From contig OX381710.1 of assembly GCA_947462335.1 (NCBI GenBank), positions 29,233,772-29,297,771 on the forward strand: a DNA stretch of 64,000 nt, read 5' to 3'. Shown here piece after piece: positions 1 to 14,610 of this stretch. How positions within the stretch are numbered: the stretch's first letter is position 1; each line of letters opens with the position of its first letter. Below the pieces are notes generated by a model that was not told the origin of the DNA, did not search any database, and saw nothing but the letters and a program-made list of their open reading frames with translations. The position numbers were made by a program, and so were the translations under genes. This stretch comes from Harmothoe impar. Lineage: Eukaryota > Annelida > Polychaeta > Phyllodocida > Polynoidae.

Positions 1-3000
1 TGGTCTTTAAGCTGTAGGAGGATGGCCACCCCGATACACAGGGGGAAGGACGAGTTACCCAGCAGCAGCGTGTCCCACAGGTGGAAGATCTTGTGTAGTG
101 GGAACACGTCTGAAAGACAATCCAAAGTCAATTTTGGAGTAAGTCAAATGTAATAAGCATGAATCAAATAGATAGGAAAGGATGTATGGTATATGTCAAC
201 ATCCTCGATAAAATTTAACTAGATTGAACTTTTGATCCCAATCATCGGATATACTCACTTTAATCAATCAAACATCGTAGCTGTGTATATGTGGACGCTG
301 TATACACTAATAGAAGCTAAATAGATGTACCCTGTAATGCTAGTGTCACTAATTGGTACCTACGTGCATACATGGTCAGGAACCAGGGGATGGCGTACAA
401 CTGGAATGTAAAAGTCACACAATAGATTAAGCATATATCTATTTCAGAAAGTCGCACCATTATCATAGATACATCCAGTCTTGCTGACTTGATTTCACCA
501 GATTACGAGATTGACCATTTAAGTTTAAGGCCCGCACTGTGCTGTCATGTGTAATGTCTTTGATTGACATGATGTATGAATGCAAGGTGGACTTTAATAT
601 GACCAGGATTTTACGGTGTTCTATTAGGTAGCGTCATTGTGAACGGCAGCACACCACTCGTTTTACGGTAGGCAGAGTCAGCAGTATGGGCATTAGCTGA
701 CACTCTGTTATACCAAGAATTTATGATAACCTACTGTATCCCAAACGACTCATAAGGGGAAAAAAATCCCAAACAACTCAAAAAACATTTTCCTTACGTC
801 TGGTATAAAGCCGATGCCGTCCATGTGACTACTCAGCTCCGGTTCGTGGAAGGCAATCAAGTGGGAGAACACGGCAAGGTACTCTGGGAAGAGACATTAC
901 ATTGAGACCCAATGTAGTAGTATGCCAATTATGGAGTACTTTGTACTTTAATAATTATTAGAATTTTTCATATTAATGTCCTAAGATTGATTTTACTGGG
1001 TGTTATGTATACCTAATAGATATATCGAGAACTTGCAGATTTATGAGGAATAGTTGCACAACAAAGTACAATGTATATTAGGCTCACAATGGCTTTCTAT
1101 CTTACCTTGAATGACCTTTGAGTTATCCTTGAGAAAGAACTTATGTAGATACTTTGGGATGAATGCCGAGAGACAGGCATAGGCCACAGCTGAAAGAACA
1201 CAACAGGTTTAATATCTTAATTTCTGACTGCAACTGTTTCAGTCATAATCATTGATAAGACGTACCATGATGATAGGTACAAACCATGGAGAACCCATGG
1301 ACAGTCTTGTACCAGTCTCATCACTGCTTGTCGGCGGAACCAGTGCATCTCCCCCCAGACCTCTATAAGGCACTTCCTAAATTACTCAATCATAAAGCAG
1401 GATATCTCTATATATACATAATTGAAACCCCTTGTTAACAGAATAGCTTACCTTCATTGTTAAAGTTGAGGTAGAGGAAGGGTGCACAGAGAGAGTCCAG
1501 CCCCTGCCAGTAGACATACTCGGGATGACTCACCACCCACGCCTTAAGCACCCGCTTAAACTTGGCGTGCCCGGCCGGGGAGGAGAGCAGCTCACTGTAC
1601 TGGTGACAGCGGGGGATGTCCACCTCAATCTGATCAACACAATTGTAATACATGAGAAATGAAGAATTGCTTACATGTTATATCCATTTCCAGCTATTTT
1701 AAACAGTTATAATTCGTTATTTTCACCTGATGAAACCATCAATTTCTTCTATCTTGTGTGGTTATTTACAGATAATCTTTTTGCAAACATTCTTCATTTT
1801 TGATGTATTGATAGGAGGAGGGAACAAGACAATGAACGATGATAGCGTCTTGGGCCCGTGTGAAACATACACACACCGGCCTATTTTTTAACATTTAATA
1901 AATATAACAGTTACAGAAAAGAAAAAAGAAATAATGCAGCCAGCTGCCTGGCTGCCCTGTCTGCCTGCCTGAGAGGGGAGATCAGCTGTGACCCAGTTAT
2001 ACCTGGGCACAGGTGAGGGAAGGGTAGGTGGTGACCCCTAGTAATCAATACATGAACCAACTGTATGACTCTTGCTTCTAACCATTATGTTGTATGGTCT
2101 GGTCTTATCTTTATATTTTAATCGTACTGAGTACACACGTGTTCCCTTTGATAAATACATTTAAAGTAAATACTGTTAGAGATAGTTAGTGATAATAAGA
2201 GCTGTGCTTACTTGTCTGTCCGTTGGGGTTGGTGTTTCCTTATCTATATTAGTAAACTGTCCATTGATGTCCCCCTATCGAATGCATAAAGCACAATATA
2301 GATCTCTGCCATAAATTAGTATAAAAGTGCTTTGGGAAGTTTCTGATATTTACATGTATGAATCTTCTAATAGTAACTTAAATTTCTACAGTATAAACTC
2401 ACATTCTGAATCAAATAGGCAATTTCTTTTTTCAAAAGTATATAAATTTGATTTCCGAAAATGAGGTGCGCGAATTCTGTTGACCCAACTTTTTCTTTGG
2501 TATGGCCTTTACAATTGAGTGCATGACTTAGAATTAACCCCAAAGCTGGCTCACCTCCACCTCTAGTAAGGCTGCCCACACAGGGGCCCTGAGTAGTGGA
2601 GGGATGTCGACCCGCGCCTCCTTCCAGATGTGTGCCCGTTTGTAAGGGTAGGCCTTCAGAAGGCGGGAGTATAGGATGATACGGTGGAACTGAAATACAG
2701 GAAGATAAACATGTACTTTTTTTAAATTTAGAATATATTTCTTTTTTTTATGCAATAGTTATCGCCTTTCTAGGGGGATGTTATGGTACTGTATCTAGTA
2801 AAGGAAGGTAAAGTCAACCACATATCAATTTTGTTTGATAAGCCATATTGCATAGAAGATGATACTCATTAATCAAATTTTAAATAGATATGTGCAGTTA
2901 ACATATTTTATACGTGTGACAAATCTATCCACTTGATTTGAAAAATATAACTTATCTTATGACATCATATTAACAATTCATGTTTTACAAAAAATGTCAG

Positions 3001-6000
3001 CCTTTATCATCATTATCATTCTTTAAATATTAAACCTCTGAATATACTTTTTTCTTTAACAAGGCTTTACCTGATATTCAATGTCTTTCTCTTTGATGAC
3101 CAGTGGCAGGGTGGCCGTGTCGGACAGGTCCCCTGTGCTGGGTGAGGTGGGGAGGGTGGCACTGTTGGAGCTACTCGTTCTGCAAGGTCAGCAAGTATGA
3201 GTGTTCTGCTATTAGCATAACTGAGACATTACGAATATACACGTTCTATAGCGACTGTGATTCTATGATTCCTGGTATGGGGGCGCAACTGGAATAGGTC
3301 ATGTTACTCCAAATACTCTCTCAGAAAATGTATTTCTGTATGCCTATGTGTCTGTCGTAAATATCATACACTATATTATTAAATATATAGACAAATGCCA
3401 ACGCCCATTGATACCGTCTCTGTTGTATTTCACGAGTGGGGGCTGGGGCAGTATCCCACGAAGCCGCAGGCTGAGTGGGATGCGCCCCAGCCCCCACGAG
3501 TGAAATACATCAGAGCGGTATCAATGTAGTTGGCATTTGTGTTTATTTTTTTATTTGAAGCCATTTAATGAATGAAAAACTACTTTTTCTTAGCCCATTG
3601 AATACGGCCATGTTGTATTCAATGGAGGCATTGAATACGGCCCTTCAGTGTTAAAGCATAGGACATCTTGTATTTCAAAAAAATAAATTGTTTTATTTCT
3701 CTCCATACTGATACATTTGGCGGGAGGGGCCAGGCTATCAGAGACAAAGCCGGTGCCAGTATCTAAGTAACTTACTATGATTGTACAACATTTGAAATAA
3801 CTCACTCATCTTCCAGTAATGGGTAGTAAGCGGAATCATCTATGTTACTTAGCCGCTGTAAAATAAGGATGAAAACATATTTATCGTATATATCTATATA
3901 GATAGATACATGTACAATTCTATAGCCCTACTGGAGCCCAGATTGGTTATGCAAATGACGGTTATATTGGCAAATGAACTTATCTCGAGGGAAGTGCCTC
4001 GCCCAAGATATCTTTAAGATAATAATCTTGAAAAGTACAATATGTGCAGACATCTCATTAAACCTTTCAGGACAGCATGATCCTGAATTTTCAACCCTTT
4101 CCGGACAGCAGGATGCTGAAGCCTTAATGTCCATCTGTCATGCCGGCAAGTACATCATTACAACCAGTCAGGAGCGTATCAACCCCGTTGACGTGATGCA
4201 TGAATGCAGCCCCAGTGAATTACTTGCCGGTTCTGACATGAGGGCATGGCATATTAAAGCACTATGCTGCCCGTACAGGGTTAAGCATTACCTGTCTGAG
4301 CTGCTCCTGTGAGAGTATGACTACAGTGTCAGCGAGCAGCACACCAAGGTCCCGCTCCTGGCCAAACACCTCCCCATCCTCAATGACAAAACTGTAAAAA
4401 AAATCAAACAAAAAGAAAATCATCTATGTATTCCAGTACAGGGAAGTTCTTTACAAAAGTGACCATATCATAGGGGTGACCATTACTTAAGATGTTTTAA
4501 CCACTTTGTATATTTTAATCGGATGAGAGATCAATGTGCCAATTATTCTCTGTGATATGAATCAGCATCTTGGGTAATCGAAATGTCCCCATCCCATAAG
4601 ATTTCCTTTAAAAAAATTAATAGGAGTGGGAGTGCATAAATAATATCTTTGTCTGCTCTCTCTCCTGACTAAGATTGAGTGGGAACGATTGGAAACAAAT
4701 TGCATATTTACTTTGCCAGAGCAGTGATGGGCGGCCTTCCCTTTATGAGCCCGGCCTTTTTTAATGTCATCTCCAGGTCGCCGCCGGCAAGTTGCCACAG
4801 GTAGTAGACTTCGTCAAAGGTGCGCTCAGCCAGGTGGTCGCTGCCCTCACCTGGTATGGCATAGACAGGTAAGTAAGGTGTGATAACAGGTGCTGTAGGA
4901 CACCTGACCGGGAAGGCAGGTAAACTAACGGTGTTATCTACAACCATTTCTGGTCTTTCACTATGCATTAAAATGGATGAATATAAGTTGACAATTGTGA
5001 GTAACTCGCCAGGGCTGCGTTCAGTCATCATGCTGACCCTATGGGATTCAGACACTCCTAAAGGATCGGCATGATGCATCAGGACGACCAGGGGCATAGT
5101 GCATTAAACCAATATGCGACCCTTAAAGGGTTAAATCGTACATACTAGATGGTAAATCGCCAAATGCTTCGTAGACTTCATGTAAGCAGCTTAGAACTAA
5201 GTCGCTCACCATTCATCATGGCTTCCTCCTCCAGAGACGCTACGTCCAAGTTTTTACACCGAAGCTCCGTAGAAAACATGTCGAATCCATTTTGGAGTGG
5301 CACCTGGGCAATAAAGAGCATACGGGACTGGTTAATTCCTGTAGGTCTATTGAGCTGACGGGTGCAATTTTGAATATTGACATATGATTGGGTATATATA
5401 CATTCAAAGTAGTTACCTGATAAATTCCAATCGAACAGTAATAATGTGTGCAGATATTGGCATTCGTATTTCTAGATTTTCATAAACATTACCTTTTGAT
5501 TTTGGAGTTCCGCAAACATGGGATATTCCAAAAGTTCCTTTGGGCTTGGTCTGAAATTGAAAGCAGTTATGAGGTAAATCCCGGGGAAATAACTACTCGT
5601 TTATCAACCTGTAAATTGCTCATCTACTGTGAAAGTATTTTATTTTAATTTCGCTGGGTATATAATTTATTTTCGCGATTTTCGCGGAAATGAAAAATCC
5701 GTGAACTTTTTATATGCTTAAGTATGGAATAAATACCCGCGAATGTGCGGAATTGTACATCCTGTGATATTGCATTCAATGTCCACGATAAAACACATCA
5801 AATACTAACCTGGACGTGGGGCACACAGAGAGACATTTTCGGATCAGATCCATCAAATCGTCAGGTAACTCCTGCAATGAGAATAGTTTTACACTGTATT
5901 TTAAATATATTATTTAGCGTCGAAATCCAAATACCGTACCATCGCGGTATAGCGCCGGTCTTGTAAAAGCGTCAGGAATACAACTCTTGAAATGTCCCTT

Positions 6001-9000
6001 AAACAATAAAATAGCACCTTGAATTTGCGCCTGTCTTGGCCCTGGGATTAAAGGTTCCGCCAGTAACGATACATTAAACTACAATTAAACATACCTGGTA
6101 GCCGAAATTCAGACCCTCTAGTATGGACCTATAATTAAATATGCTGTGTCAGCTCGCCGTATTGTGGAATGCACATACAGTCCATCTTATTTACCGAAAG
6201 TAAAATGATGAGAAAAAGTCATTTTACCTTTATCCTCTCCTCGGCAGCGTGGTCTTTGACTATGATATCCACTGGATGACAGTCTGTGAGCAAGTAAAGA
6301 ACGTTGTCAGGCCTATAAGTTGGCAAGTGTCAATGAGTTGTTTATTGAAATAAAATCAGCAACATACAAAAAAGTGGTAATATTCGCACGGTCTTAAAGT
6401 CTCGATTTTGGATTCTAGGAGAGTTAATGCTATAGATGATCTCATTCTAAATACCCGGTATGTATAATCCTATTCTATGCACTCACAGTTGCTTTCAGAT
6501 GAATCCATACCTGTTCTAAGAAATCCTACAACTTTGTACATGACTTGCTGCAGTGTTAGGGTCTTCCATAACGATGTTTTCTGAAATTTAAAAGTATGAA
6601 AAGTAGAAATACATTAATAGATACCCTTTATTTAAAAATCAACTGTGATTAACCCAAGCGCCCAGGCAACATGCTAACAGCGGACACCTGAAGGGTAACA
6701 TGAGAACGACAGACAAGTACACACCCTGCAACTCCCCCTGGTGTAGCAGCGGCCAACCATAAGGGGAGAATGAACTATGCCAATATATACATGTTAATCC
6801 TACGTATTAACATGGACAATAATCGTTTATAACCTAATAGTATTGGTGAAATCGTTTTTAATTCTTGGTGGTCATTACAAAGGCAGTTTTGTATTAGACA
6901 GATGTGTTTATGAACAAAAAGGTTAGTCAGAAGTTGTCTGGAATGACTATATAAACTACCAGTTATAGATAGACCATGCGGTTATGTGTAAGAAAATAAA
7001 TGCAATGTCAAGAAAACTCTTCTTACAAGCCATGTTTCCAGTAGTATCATGCCGAGGGACCACACGTCCACCTTGGGTCCGGATGACACGTGGTCAGGGT
7101 CCAGCATGTAGTCGTTGAGCTGGACAGGTCCTTGTGACACCACCTCTGGGGCCATGTACTGGGGCTTCCTGTATGCAACAACATGGGTAATACCAATTAC
7201 ATCACTGGGAAAATGATATGCCTACTAGAATGTTTCTGCGTGTATATTATGATGTAAAACCAATATGGTTTTAGATAGCTTAGTTCAATCAGAACATTTC
7301 TGCAACTGCAATTTTCTACTCAAACCTTAATGCTTATACTATCCTGGATAGAACTGTATATAAACTTTCAATGTGATTTACACATAGAGTGAACAAAAAG
7401 CTATTTGCAATGCTGTCTCACCCGATAGGAAAGGACACATCTGCTCCATATGCTGTCATGTAGTAGAGGCCATACTTTGACAGCTTGACTTCACCCTGAA
7501 AAATTAAAGAGGTTTTTGACTATTGCATCAGAATATGGCAATAATCAGGATCCCATCATCCCAAGAATACTGGATACCAATTACTTCTGAATAACTATTG
7601 TTACTAACCTTAGATAATCGTAATACCTATCAACACATGTAACATAGTAATAGGAAATGTAGTTGACAGTTTGATATCGATAACATCTTGCAATATTCAA
7701 AGGCATGAATAAGCAATGCAAGACACTTCCATGGAGGTAATTTCCACCTGGGATGGATAAACTATAAGAATGATAATATTTAAAGATAAATAAATTCATA
7801 AATTGTTTGTCTCACCTGTTCATCAAATAAGATGTTCTGTGGTGCCAGGTTTCTGTGGACAAGACCCCGCTGATTCAGGAATGTGAGAGCATCCAGGACT
7901 CCATGTGCAAGTCGTGTAAGATCCTCAGAGCTGCAATTACACATGTATACAGTGGTCCATATCGTTAAGCATGGAAACCGTATTACCGGGTATATCAGCT
8001 GATTTATTTATTGATGTATTGATTGGTTATACAAAAGCGTATGTAACATACCAGAACAAATTCAACTGTTATCATATAGAGGTAGATAAGATTGGGTGAT
8101 CATAATCACTCGATGTATCGGTATTTACCTATACCCCACGCATCATTATATAGGGGTCAAGCCGGACGTCCTATGGGCGCATCCATTACTTAAGCTTGTA
8201 ACTGGCGAGATAAGCACTGATACCAGCGGCCACATGGGTACAAGCTGTTACATAATGCACCCTAAGAATTCCGCAGTGAAGGCCAGGGAGCCGGGCCAGG
8301 GAGTTATCTCATTGGTTGATAATGCATCCAGCTACATGCCTATACTTTGGGTATTTTGAGTCCCACCGCTACCGCTTTCTTGGGGCGTTTGGAGGTGGGT
8401 AGTCCTTTCAGACCTGAGTGACCCCCCCCCCCCCCCGGGGGTATACCCAGGTACAGGGTAAATACATTGTGTTACACTATTAATGATACTCACCATCGGA
8501 TGTTGTCTATTTTTTGTTCTATTGCCAGGTTCTTTGTGTAATGCTCGGCAACAACAATAATTCTTTCTGAAAGAGAGAAAATGTTTATATACAATCTATT
8601 GATGACGCTTTTCATGTCAGTCCATCAACTTTGTCATATTGACGTGATCTACTTTTTGTGTGTAGATATAAATCGTGATTTACCGTTCCAGTATTGTCGA
8701 GGAAATGAGCTACTCCGCTAGATTCGCGAATTTATAGAATGAACCATGCTATGCCATTTTCTATGCAATATCCAAAACAGAAAAATACAGACATACCCCT
8801 TAAGGTCTCCTAAGGTCAATGCCAAGTGTAATTCACTCACCATGCTTGCTTCTGAACAGGGTTATATAGTTGCAGAGACGCGGGTGCTCTATTTGCCTGA
8901 GCCTCTGGAAGCGTCCCAGGATCTTGATGGAGTTCGGGGTCAGAGGCAGGCCATTAGCGCCACACTTGTCGTTGGGGTAAGCAGAAGCGCAGTATGTGGA

Positions 9001-9033
9001 GGCCCCGAGCTGGGCCTTTCCCAGAGCAGGCAT
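1..9033 (-). CDS. TBCK: TBCK: TBC1-domain pseudokinase, N-terminal 21 coding exons (3' end outside window)
   Basis: Exons read on the minus strand: 8841-9033 (ATG at 9031-9033, context CCACCACCATG), 8494-8566, 7816-7930, 7422-7495, 7027-7168, 6511-6580, 6228-6283, 5810-5871, 5493-5550, 5210-5327, 4712-4850, 4292-4391, 3806-3855, 3071-3179, 2555-2689, 2212-2274, 1452-1629, 1106-1189, 798-883, 364-400 and 1-109 (partial). All junctions are GT-AG and phases agree, giving about 683 residues against about 890 in vertebrate TBCK. The kinase-like domain (about residues 1-280) has HRN (114-116) for HRD and KYG (134-136) for DFG, keeps APE (158-160), and shows no glycine loop, so it is a pseudokinase. 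The TBC domain (from about 455) has the arginine-finger motif IEVDIPR (520-526) and the glutamine finger YWQ (559-561), so Rab-GAP activity looks possible. TBCK is known as a FERRY-complex subunit on early endosomes. The rest of the TBC domain and the rhodanese domain lie off the left edge. Introns are about 200-900 bp and carry MITE-like repeats. Confidence 0.96.
3391..3540. repeat. 150-bp long-hairpin (fold-back MITE-like) in a TBCK intron
   Basis: Near-perfect inverted arms of about 65 bp start at ACAAATGCCAAC and end at GTTGGCATTTGT, around a short GC-rich loop that is itself self-complementary. It lies in the intron between TBCK exons 3071-3179 and 3806-3855. Its architecture resembles the hairpins at 14830 and 18256: same overall length, a shared ATTTCAC/GTGAAAT step and a similar loop, although the rest of the arms differ. 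Confidence 0.75.
4058..4285. repeat. Family A MITE (TTAACCCTTTAAGGAC ends)
   Basis: It begins TTAAACCTTTCAGGACAGC and ends at an inverted ACAGGGTTAAG. Inside it has the family core TGATGCATGAATGCAGCC. It lies immediately beside TBCK exon 4292-4391. Other copies lie near 4998, 30653, 45181, 45930, 51922 and 58879. Confidence 0.6.
4998..5134. repeat. Family A MITE, partial copy
   Basis: It contains the hairpin core (AACTCGCCAGGGCTGCGTTC, GCATGATGCATCAGGACGAC) and the family end CCCTTAAAGGGTTAA. It sits in the TBCK intron between exons 4712-4850 and 5210-5327. Confidence 0.6.
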
Positions 9034-10984
9034 GGTGGTGGCTGCTTTACATCACGTCAAGTCTGCAATGTGAATCCACACGCGTGAACATAGGGTCTGA
9101 CTGAGGTGGCCTAGCAATGCCCGGCCAATGGTGAGAGTCCATAGTTCAATGTAGGTGCTTTAATATGGCCACTTGTCTTGGTAGCATGCACTGTACGTTT
9201 ACATAGAGCAGAGTGGCTGGGGTTATTTCATTATGTCAATACGTGCAGACTATCACAGTATCAGTCTCATATTAAAGATGGATTGGGAGTAACTTATTAT
9301 GGTATAAAGGCCACATCTACCCAGCCTCGGCCAGTGTCTATACTAACAGTTGGATAGCCTGGGAGCAGGCAGCAATCTTACCCTAATACAATGTACACAT
9401 ATTTGACATATGTTATTTAGATCTACTTCTGTTAAATATACAGTACCCACCAGCTACTTTAATTACCCCTTTGATCTAGATACGGTAAGGATCTGTCTAC
9501 GTAGTTGGGTGTGTATTGACAAATACACACCCATTTGCACCACTAATCTGGCGCAAATGGGTAGATAAAGAGGGGGTGTACCGGTAATAGATTATTATCA
9601 TCACAAAGACAAGGTCTGCTCCCATACCATACCATAAGGCGGTGATCCACTGCCGCGAGTCTGCTGCGAATGTAGTCGTCGACAGGCTGTTGCGAGTACA
9701 CTCGTAAAAATCAAAACTTTTAGATTTCTGCGAATTTACTCGCAGCTACACGCCACGGCGTTGACATTCTTTTGACCCCCCCCCCCCCCCCCCCGGCTGC
9801 TGAAAGAGTTGACATTTCTTACCTCCATCCCCCCCCTCTGTTGTTGAATCAGTCTTCATCATATTTTATCAGTTTCCTAAGCGACATATTGCTCTGGGAA
9901 AGGTTTCTTCAAACAGCGAGATAAAGTCCTATGCCTCATACTTCAACCCAGCCTCGAGCACACCAGGCCCATTACTGGGCCTGGACGAATTTATATCTAA
10001 TAAAAATGATCCGGGATCCTGGATCATTTTCTAATGAGGAGTGTGGGCTCGAATCCCACCATGGCACAATAGGTATTACCACGAACGTTCATCTACTTAT
10101 TGAATCTGTATTTAATCCATTTGAGACATAAATATCACCAATACTGGTATATTTATTATAAATAGGAAATATGGTGCCAGGTTATTTAGTTCAATTCAGG
10201 TGTTTTGTGCAGATATCAACGATACCTACGGTACCGTACTAATATAGCCAGAGTGGGATTCGAACCCACACTCTCATGGTTGCTGATACTAGTGGACATG
10301 TACAGTATAGCACTAGCAGGGTATGTGGGCCAGTGTAGGTACATGTTTAATTACTCTCCCAGAATGTAAACGTACAGTCAGGGCCCGAGACTGACTTCAA
10401 CCCATCCGTTGTAGGCCTACTTACTTGATCTTGAATCTTGAAAGTTCAATCAATGAATCATTTCCATTTGTTTCAAGCAGTCCATTCAATGATTCAATTC
10501 ATTGAATGATCATCCACTGATTGCCTGTAGGCCTAGACGGGTATAAATGCTTGAAACACATATCGTACATATCCCTTACTATCTAGTATGGAAACCTACG
10601 GTTGGTGTTGCATAAATATTGCGTCCAAGATATAAATAACACAAAAAATACAAACCTTCAGCCTTCTCTCATGCCATCCGCCCTCTTTGATGTGGAACTC
10701 TTCTGGGGTGGAGGTAAGAATTTAGGAAACAGTAGCTAGGACATGTTCCGTTTGTGATAATTGATTTAGAAAAAAATATCATTTTCATGGTTATTTAGCA
10801 ATTTAATCCAGGTAGATTTTGGAGTTATAGAAGCAAAAGATGATTTTGCACAGTTGATCATAATTTAAACAAGTGATAGATCTCCAAATATATCTAATTT
10901 GCACTTTTAGCCAACAGGAAATGTCTTATTCACGGCACATGATTGCATTACCAACAGTGCGCGGCGTGCGAGGGGGCTGAGGCT
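9034..10984. other. TBCK upstream / intergenic DNA, no gene seen
   Basis: This contains the TBCK 5' flank. The 9-bp CCACCACC leader follows an AG on the minus strand, so an upstream noncoding exon is possible. There is a C homopolymer at about 9777-9794. Two tRNA T-arm-like sequences face opposite ways, near 10040-10060 (plus) and 10252-10275 (minus, containing GGTTCGAATCC). They look like SINE remnants; I could not find a matching box A or cloverleaf. I see no coding region. Confidence 0.5.
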
Positions 10985-13900
10985 AGAAAACCCTGAGGGT
11001 TTTCTGATTGCGCAACATCTAGCTGGCCTTCCCCCCTGTGCTGCCACCTTCTGTGCAGTTCTGAACTAGTCTGGGGGGGTTACTCCAGAGATTATATTCC
11101 TAGAGGTTGCATGGAAGAGGAGGAGAGGGTGGGCTGGGGGTGGGGTTGAAGATGGGGGGAGGGGGTGGGGGGAGGGGGTGGGGGGAGGGGGTGGGACCTA
11201 CATTTGTATTTGGTGGGACCTACATTTGTATTTGGTGGGTTGGGCTGGGCTTCTGGGTATGGGCTGGGCTTCTTCATATGGGCTGAGGGTGGGTTGGGCT
11301 TTCTTGCAGGTTGAGGTGGGTTCAGGTGGGCTATATTGGCAATGGCATGGGCTAGGGGTGGGTTTAATCTCTGTTCCCTGAGGGAGACGCTTCCTAATTA
11401 CGTCTCAACTCCCAAACTAGATCACAAATGTTCGGTCAACCAATATTGACCCCCCCCTTGGGATTTTTCGGTCATCTGACACATTGGACCCCCCTAATTG
11501 ATCCAAACAAGCTCTCCTGGTTTTAATCACTATACAGCCGAAAACCCTCAGGGAAACGCATCCTTTATTACGTCTTGATTCCCAAACTAGGTCGGAAATG
11601 TTCAGTCAACCAATATTGACCCCCCTTGACATTTTTCCGTCATCTGACACAGTGGACCCCCCTAATTGATCCAAACAAGCTCTCCTGGTTTTCATCACTA
11701 TACAGCCAAAAACCCTCAGGGAAACGCATCCTTTATTACATCACGATCCCCAAACTAGGTCGGAAATGTTAAGTCAACCAATATTGACCCCCCCATGGGA
11801 TTTTTCGGTCATCTGACATATGGGACCCCCCTAATTGATCCAAACAAGCTCTCCTGGTTTTACTCACTATACAGCCAAAAACCCTCAGGGAAACACATCC
11901 TTTATTACATCACGATTCCCAAACTAGGTCAGAAATGTTCGGTCAACCAATATTGACCCCCCCTTGAGATTTTTCAGTCATCTGACACATTGGACCCCCC
12001 TAATTGATCCAAAACAAGCTCTCCTGGTTATGATCACTATACAGCCGAAAACCCTCAGGGAAACCCGTCCTTTATTACGTCTCGACTCCCAAACTAGGTC
12101 AGAAATGTTTGGTCAACCAATATTTATCCCCCCTTGAGATTTTTCGGTCATCTGACACATTGGACCCCCCTAATTGATCCAAACAAGCTCTCCTGGTTTC
12201 AATCACTATACAGTCGAAAACCCTCAGGGAAACGCATCCTATATTATGTCTAGATTCCCAAAGTAGGTCAGAAATGTTCGGTCAACCAATATTGACCCCC
12301 CCTTGAGATTTTTTGGTCATCTGACACATTGGACCCCCCTAATTGATCCAAACAAGCTATGTTTTTTTTTATCACTATACAGCCAAAAACCCTCAGGGAA
12401 ACCCGTCCTTTATTACGTTGCGATTCCCAAACTAGGTCAGAAATGTTCAGTCAACCAATGTTGATCCCCCCTTGAGATTTTTCGGTCATCTGACACTTTG
12501 GACCCCCCCTAATTGATCCAAACAAGATCTCCTGGTTTTAATCACTATACAGCCGAAAACCCTCAGGGAAACGCATCCTTTATTACGTCTTGATTCCCCA
12601 ACTAAGTCAGAAATGTTCAGTCAACCAATATTAACCCCCACCTTGAGATTTTTCAGTCATCTGACACATTGGACACCTCTAATTGATCCAAACAAGCTCT
12701 CCTGGATTTAATCAATATACAGCCGAAAACCCTCAGGGAAACACATCCTTTATTACGTCTTGATTCTCAAACTAGGTCAGAAATGTTCGCTCAACCAATA
12801 TTTACCCCCCCTTAAGATTTTTTGGTCATCTGACACATTGGACCCCCCTAATTGATCCAAACAAGCTCTCTTTTTTTTGATCACTATGGAGAAAAAACCC
12901 TCAGGGAAACCCGTCCTTTATTACGTTGCGATTCCCAAACTAGGTCAGAAATGTTCAGTCAACCAATGTTGACCCCCCCTTAAGATTTTTTGGTCATCTG
13001 ACACATTGGACCCCCCTAATTGATCCAAACAAGCTCTCTTTTTTTTGATCACTATGGAGAAAAAACCCTCAGGGAAACCCGTCCTTTATTACGTTGCGAT
13101 TCCCAAACTAGGTCAGAAATGTTCAGTCAACCAATGTTGACCCCCCCTTAAGATTTTTTGGTCATCTGACACATTGGACCCCCCTAATTGATCCAAACAA
13201 GCTCTCTTTTTTTTGATCACTATGGAGAAAAAACCCTCAGGGAAACCCGTCCTTTATTACGTTGCGATTCCCAAACTAGGTCAGAAATGTTCAGTCAACC
13301 AATGTTGACCCCCCCTTAAGATTTTTTGGTCATCTGACACATTGGACCCCCCTAATTGATCCAAACAAGCTCTTCTGGTTTTAATCACTATACACCCAAA
13401 AACCCTCAGGGAAACCCATCCTTTATTACGTCTCGACTCCCAAACTAGGTCAGAAATGTTCGGGCAGCTATTATTGACCCCCCCCTTGAGATGTTTTGGT
13501 CATCTGACACATTGGACCCCCCTAATTGATCCAAACAAGCTCTCCTGGTTTTATTCACTATACAGCCGAAAACCCTCAGGGAAACCCGTCCTTTATTACG
13601 TCTCGACTCCCAAACTAGGTCAGAAATGTTTGGTCAACCAATATTTACCCCCCCTTCAGATTTTTTGGTCATCTGACACATTGGACCCCCCTAATTGATC
13701 CAAACAAGCTCCCCTGGTTTTCATCACTATACAGCCAAAAACCCTCAGGGAAACGCATCCTTTATTACATCACGATCCCCAAACTAGGTCGGAAATGTTA
13801 GGTCAACCAATATTGACCCCCCAATGGGATTTTTTTGTCATCTGACATATGGGACCCCCCTAATTGATCCAAACAAGCTCTCCTGGTTTTACTCACTATA

Positions 13901-14610
13901 CAGCCAAAAACCCTCAGGGAAATACATCCTTTATTACATCACGATTCCCAAACTAGGTCAGAAATGTTCGGTCAACCAATATTGACCCCCCCTTGAGATT
14001 TTTCAGTCATCTGACACATTGGACCCCCTAATTGATCCAAAACAAGCTCTCCTGGTTATGATCACTATACAGCCGAAAACCCTCAGGGAAACCCGTCCTT
14101 TATTACGTCTCGACTCCCAAACTAGGTCAGAAATGTTTGGTCAACCAATATTGACCCCCCCTTGAGATTTTTCAGTCATCTGACACATTGGACCCCCCTA
14201 ATTGATCCAAAACAAGCTCTCCTGGTTATGATCACTATACAGCCGAAAACCCTCAGGGAAACCCGTCCTTTATTACGTCTCGAATCCCAAACTAGGTCAG
14301 AAATGTTTGGTCAACCAATATTTATCCCCCCTTGAGATTTTTCGGTCATCTGACACATTGGACCCCCCTAATTGATCCAAACAAGCTCTCCTGGTTTCAA
14401 TCACTATACAGTCGAAAACCCTCAGGGAAACGCATCCTATATTATGTCTAGATTCCCAAAGTAGGTCAGAAATGTTTGGTCAACCAACATTTACCCCCCC
14501 TTGAGATTTTTTGGTCATCTGACACATTGGACCCCCCTAATTGATCCAAAGAAGCTCTCTTTTTTTTGATCACTATGGAGAAAAAACCCTCAGGGAAACC
14601 CGTCCTTTAT

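Noticed and set aside
10040..10275. tRNA genes suggested by two GGTTCGAATCC-like T arms
   Set aside because: No matching box A, D arm or acceptor stem was found. They are probably SINE remnants in opposite orientations.
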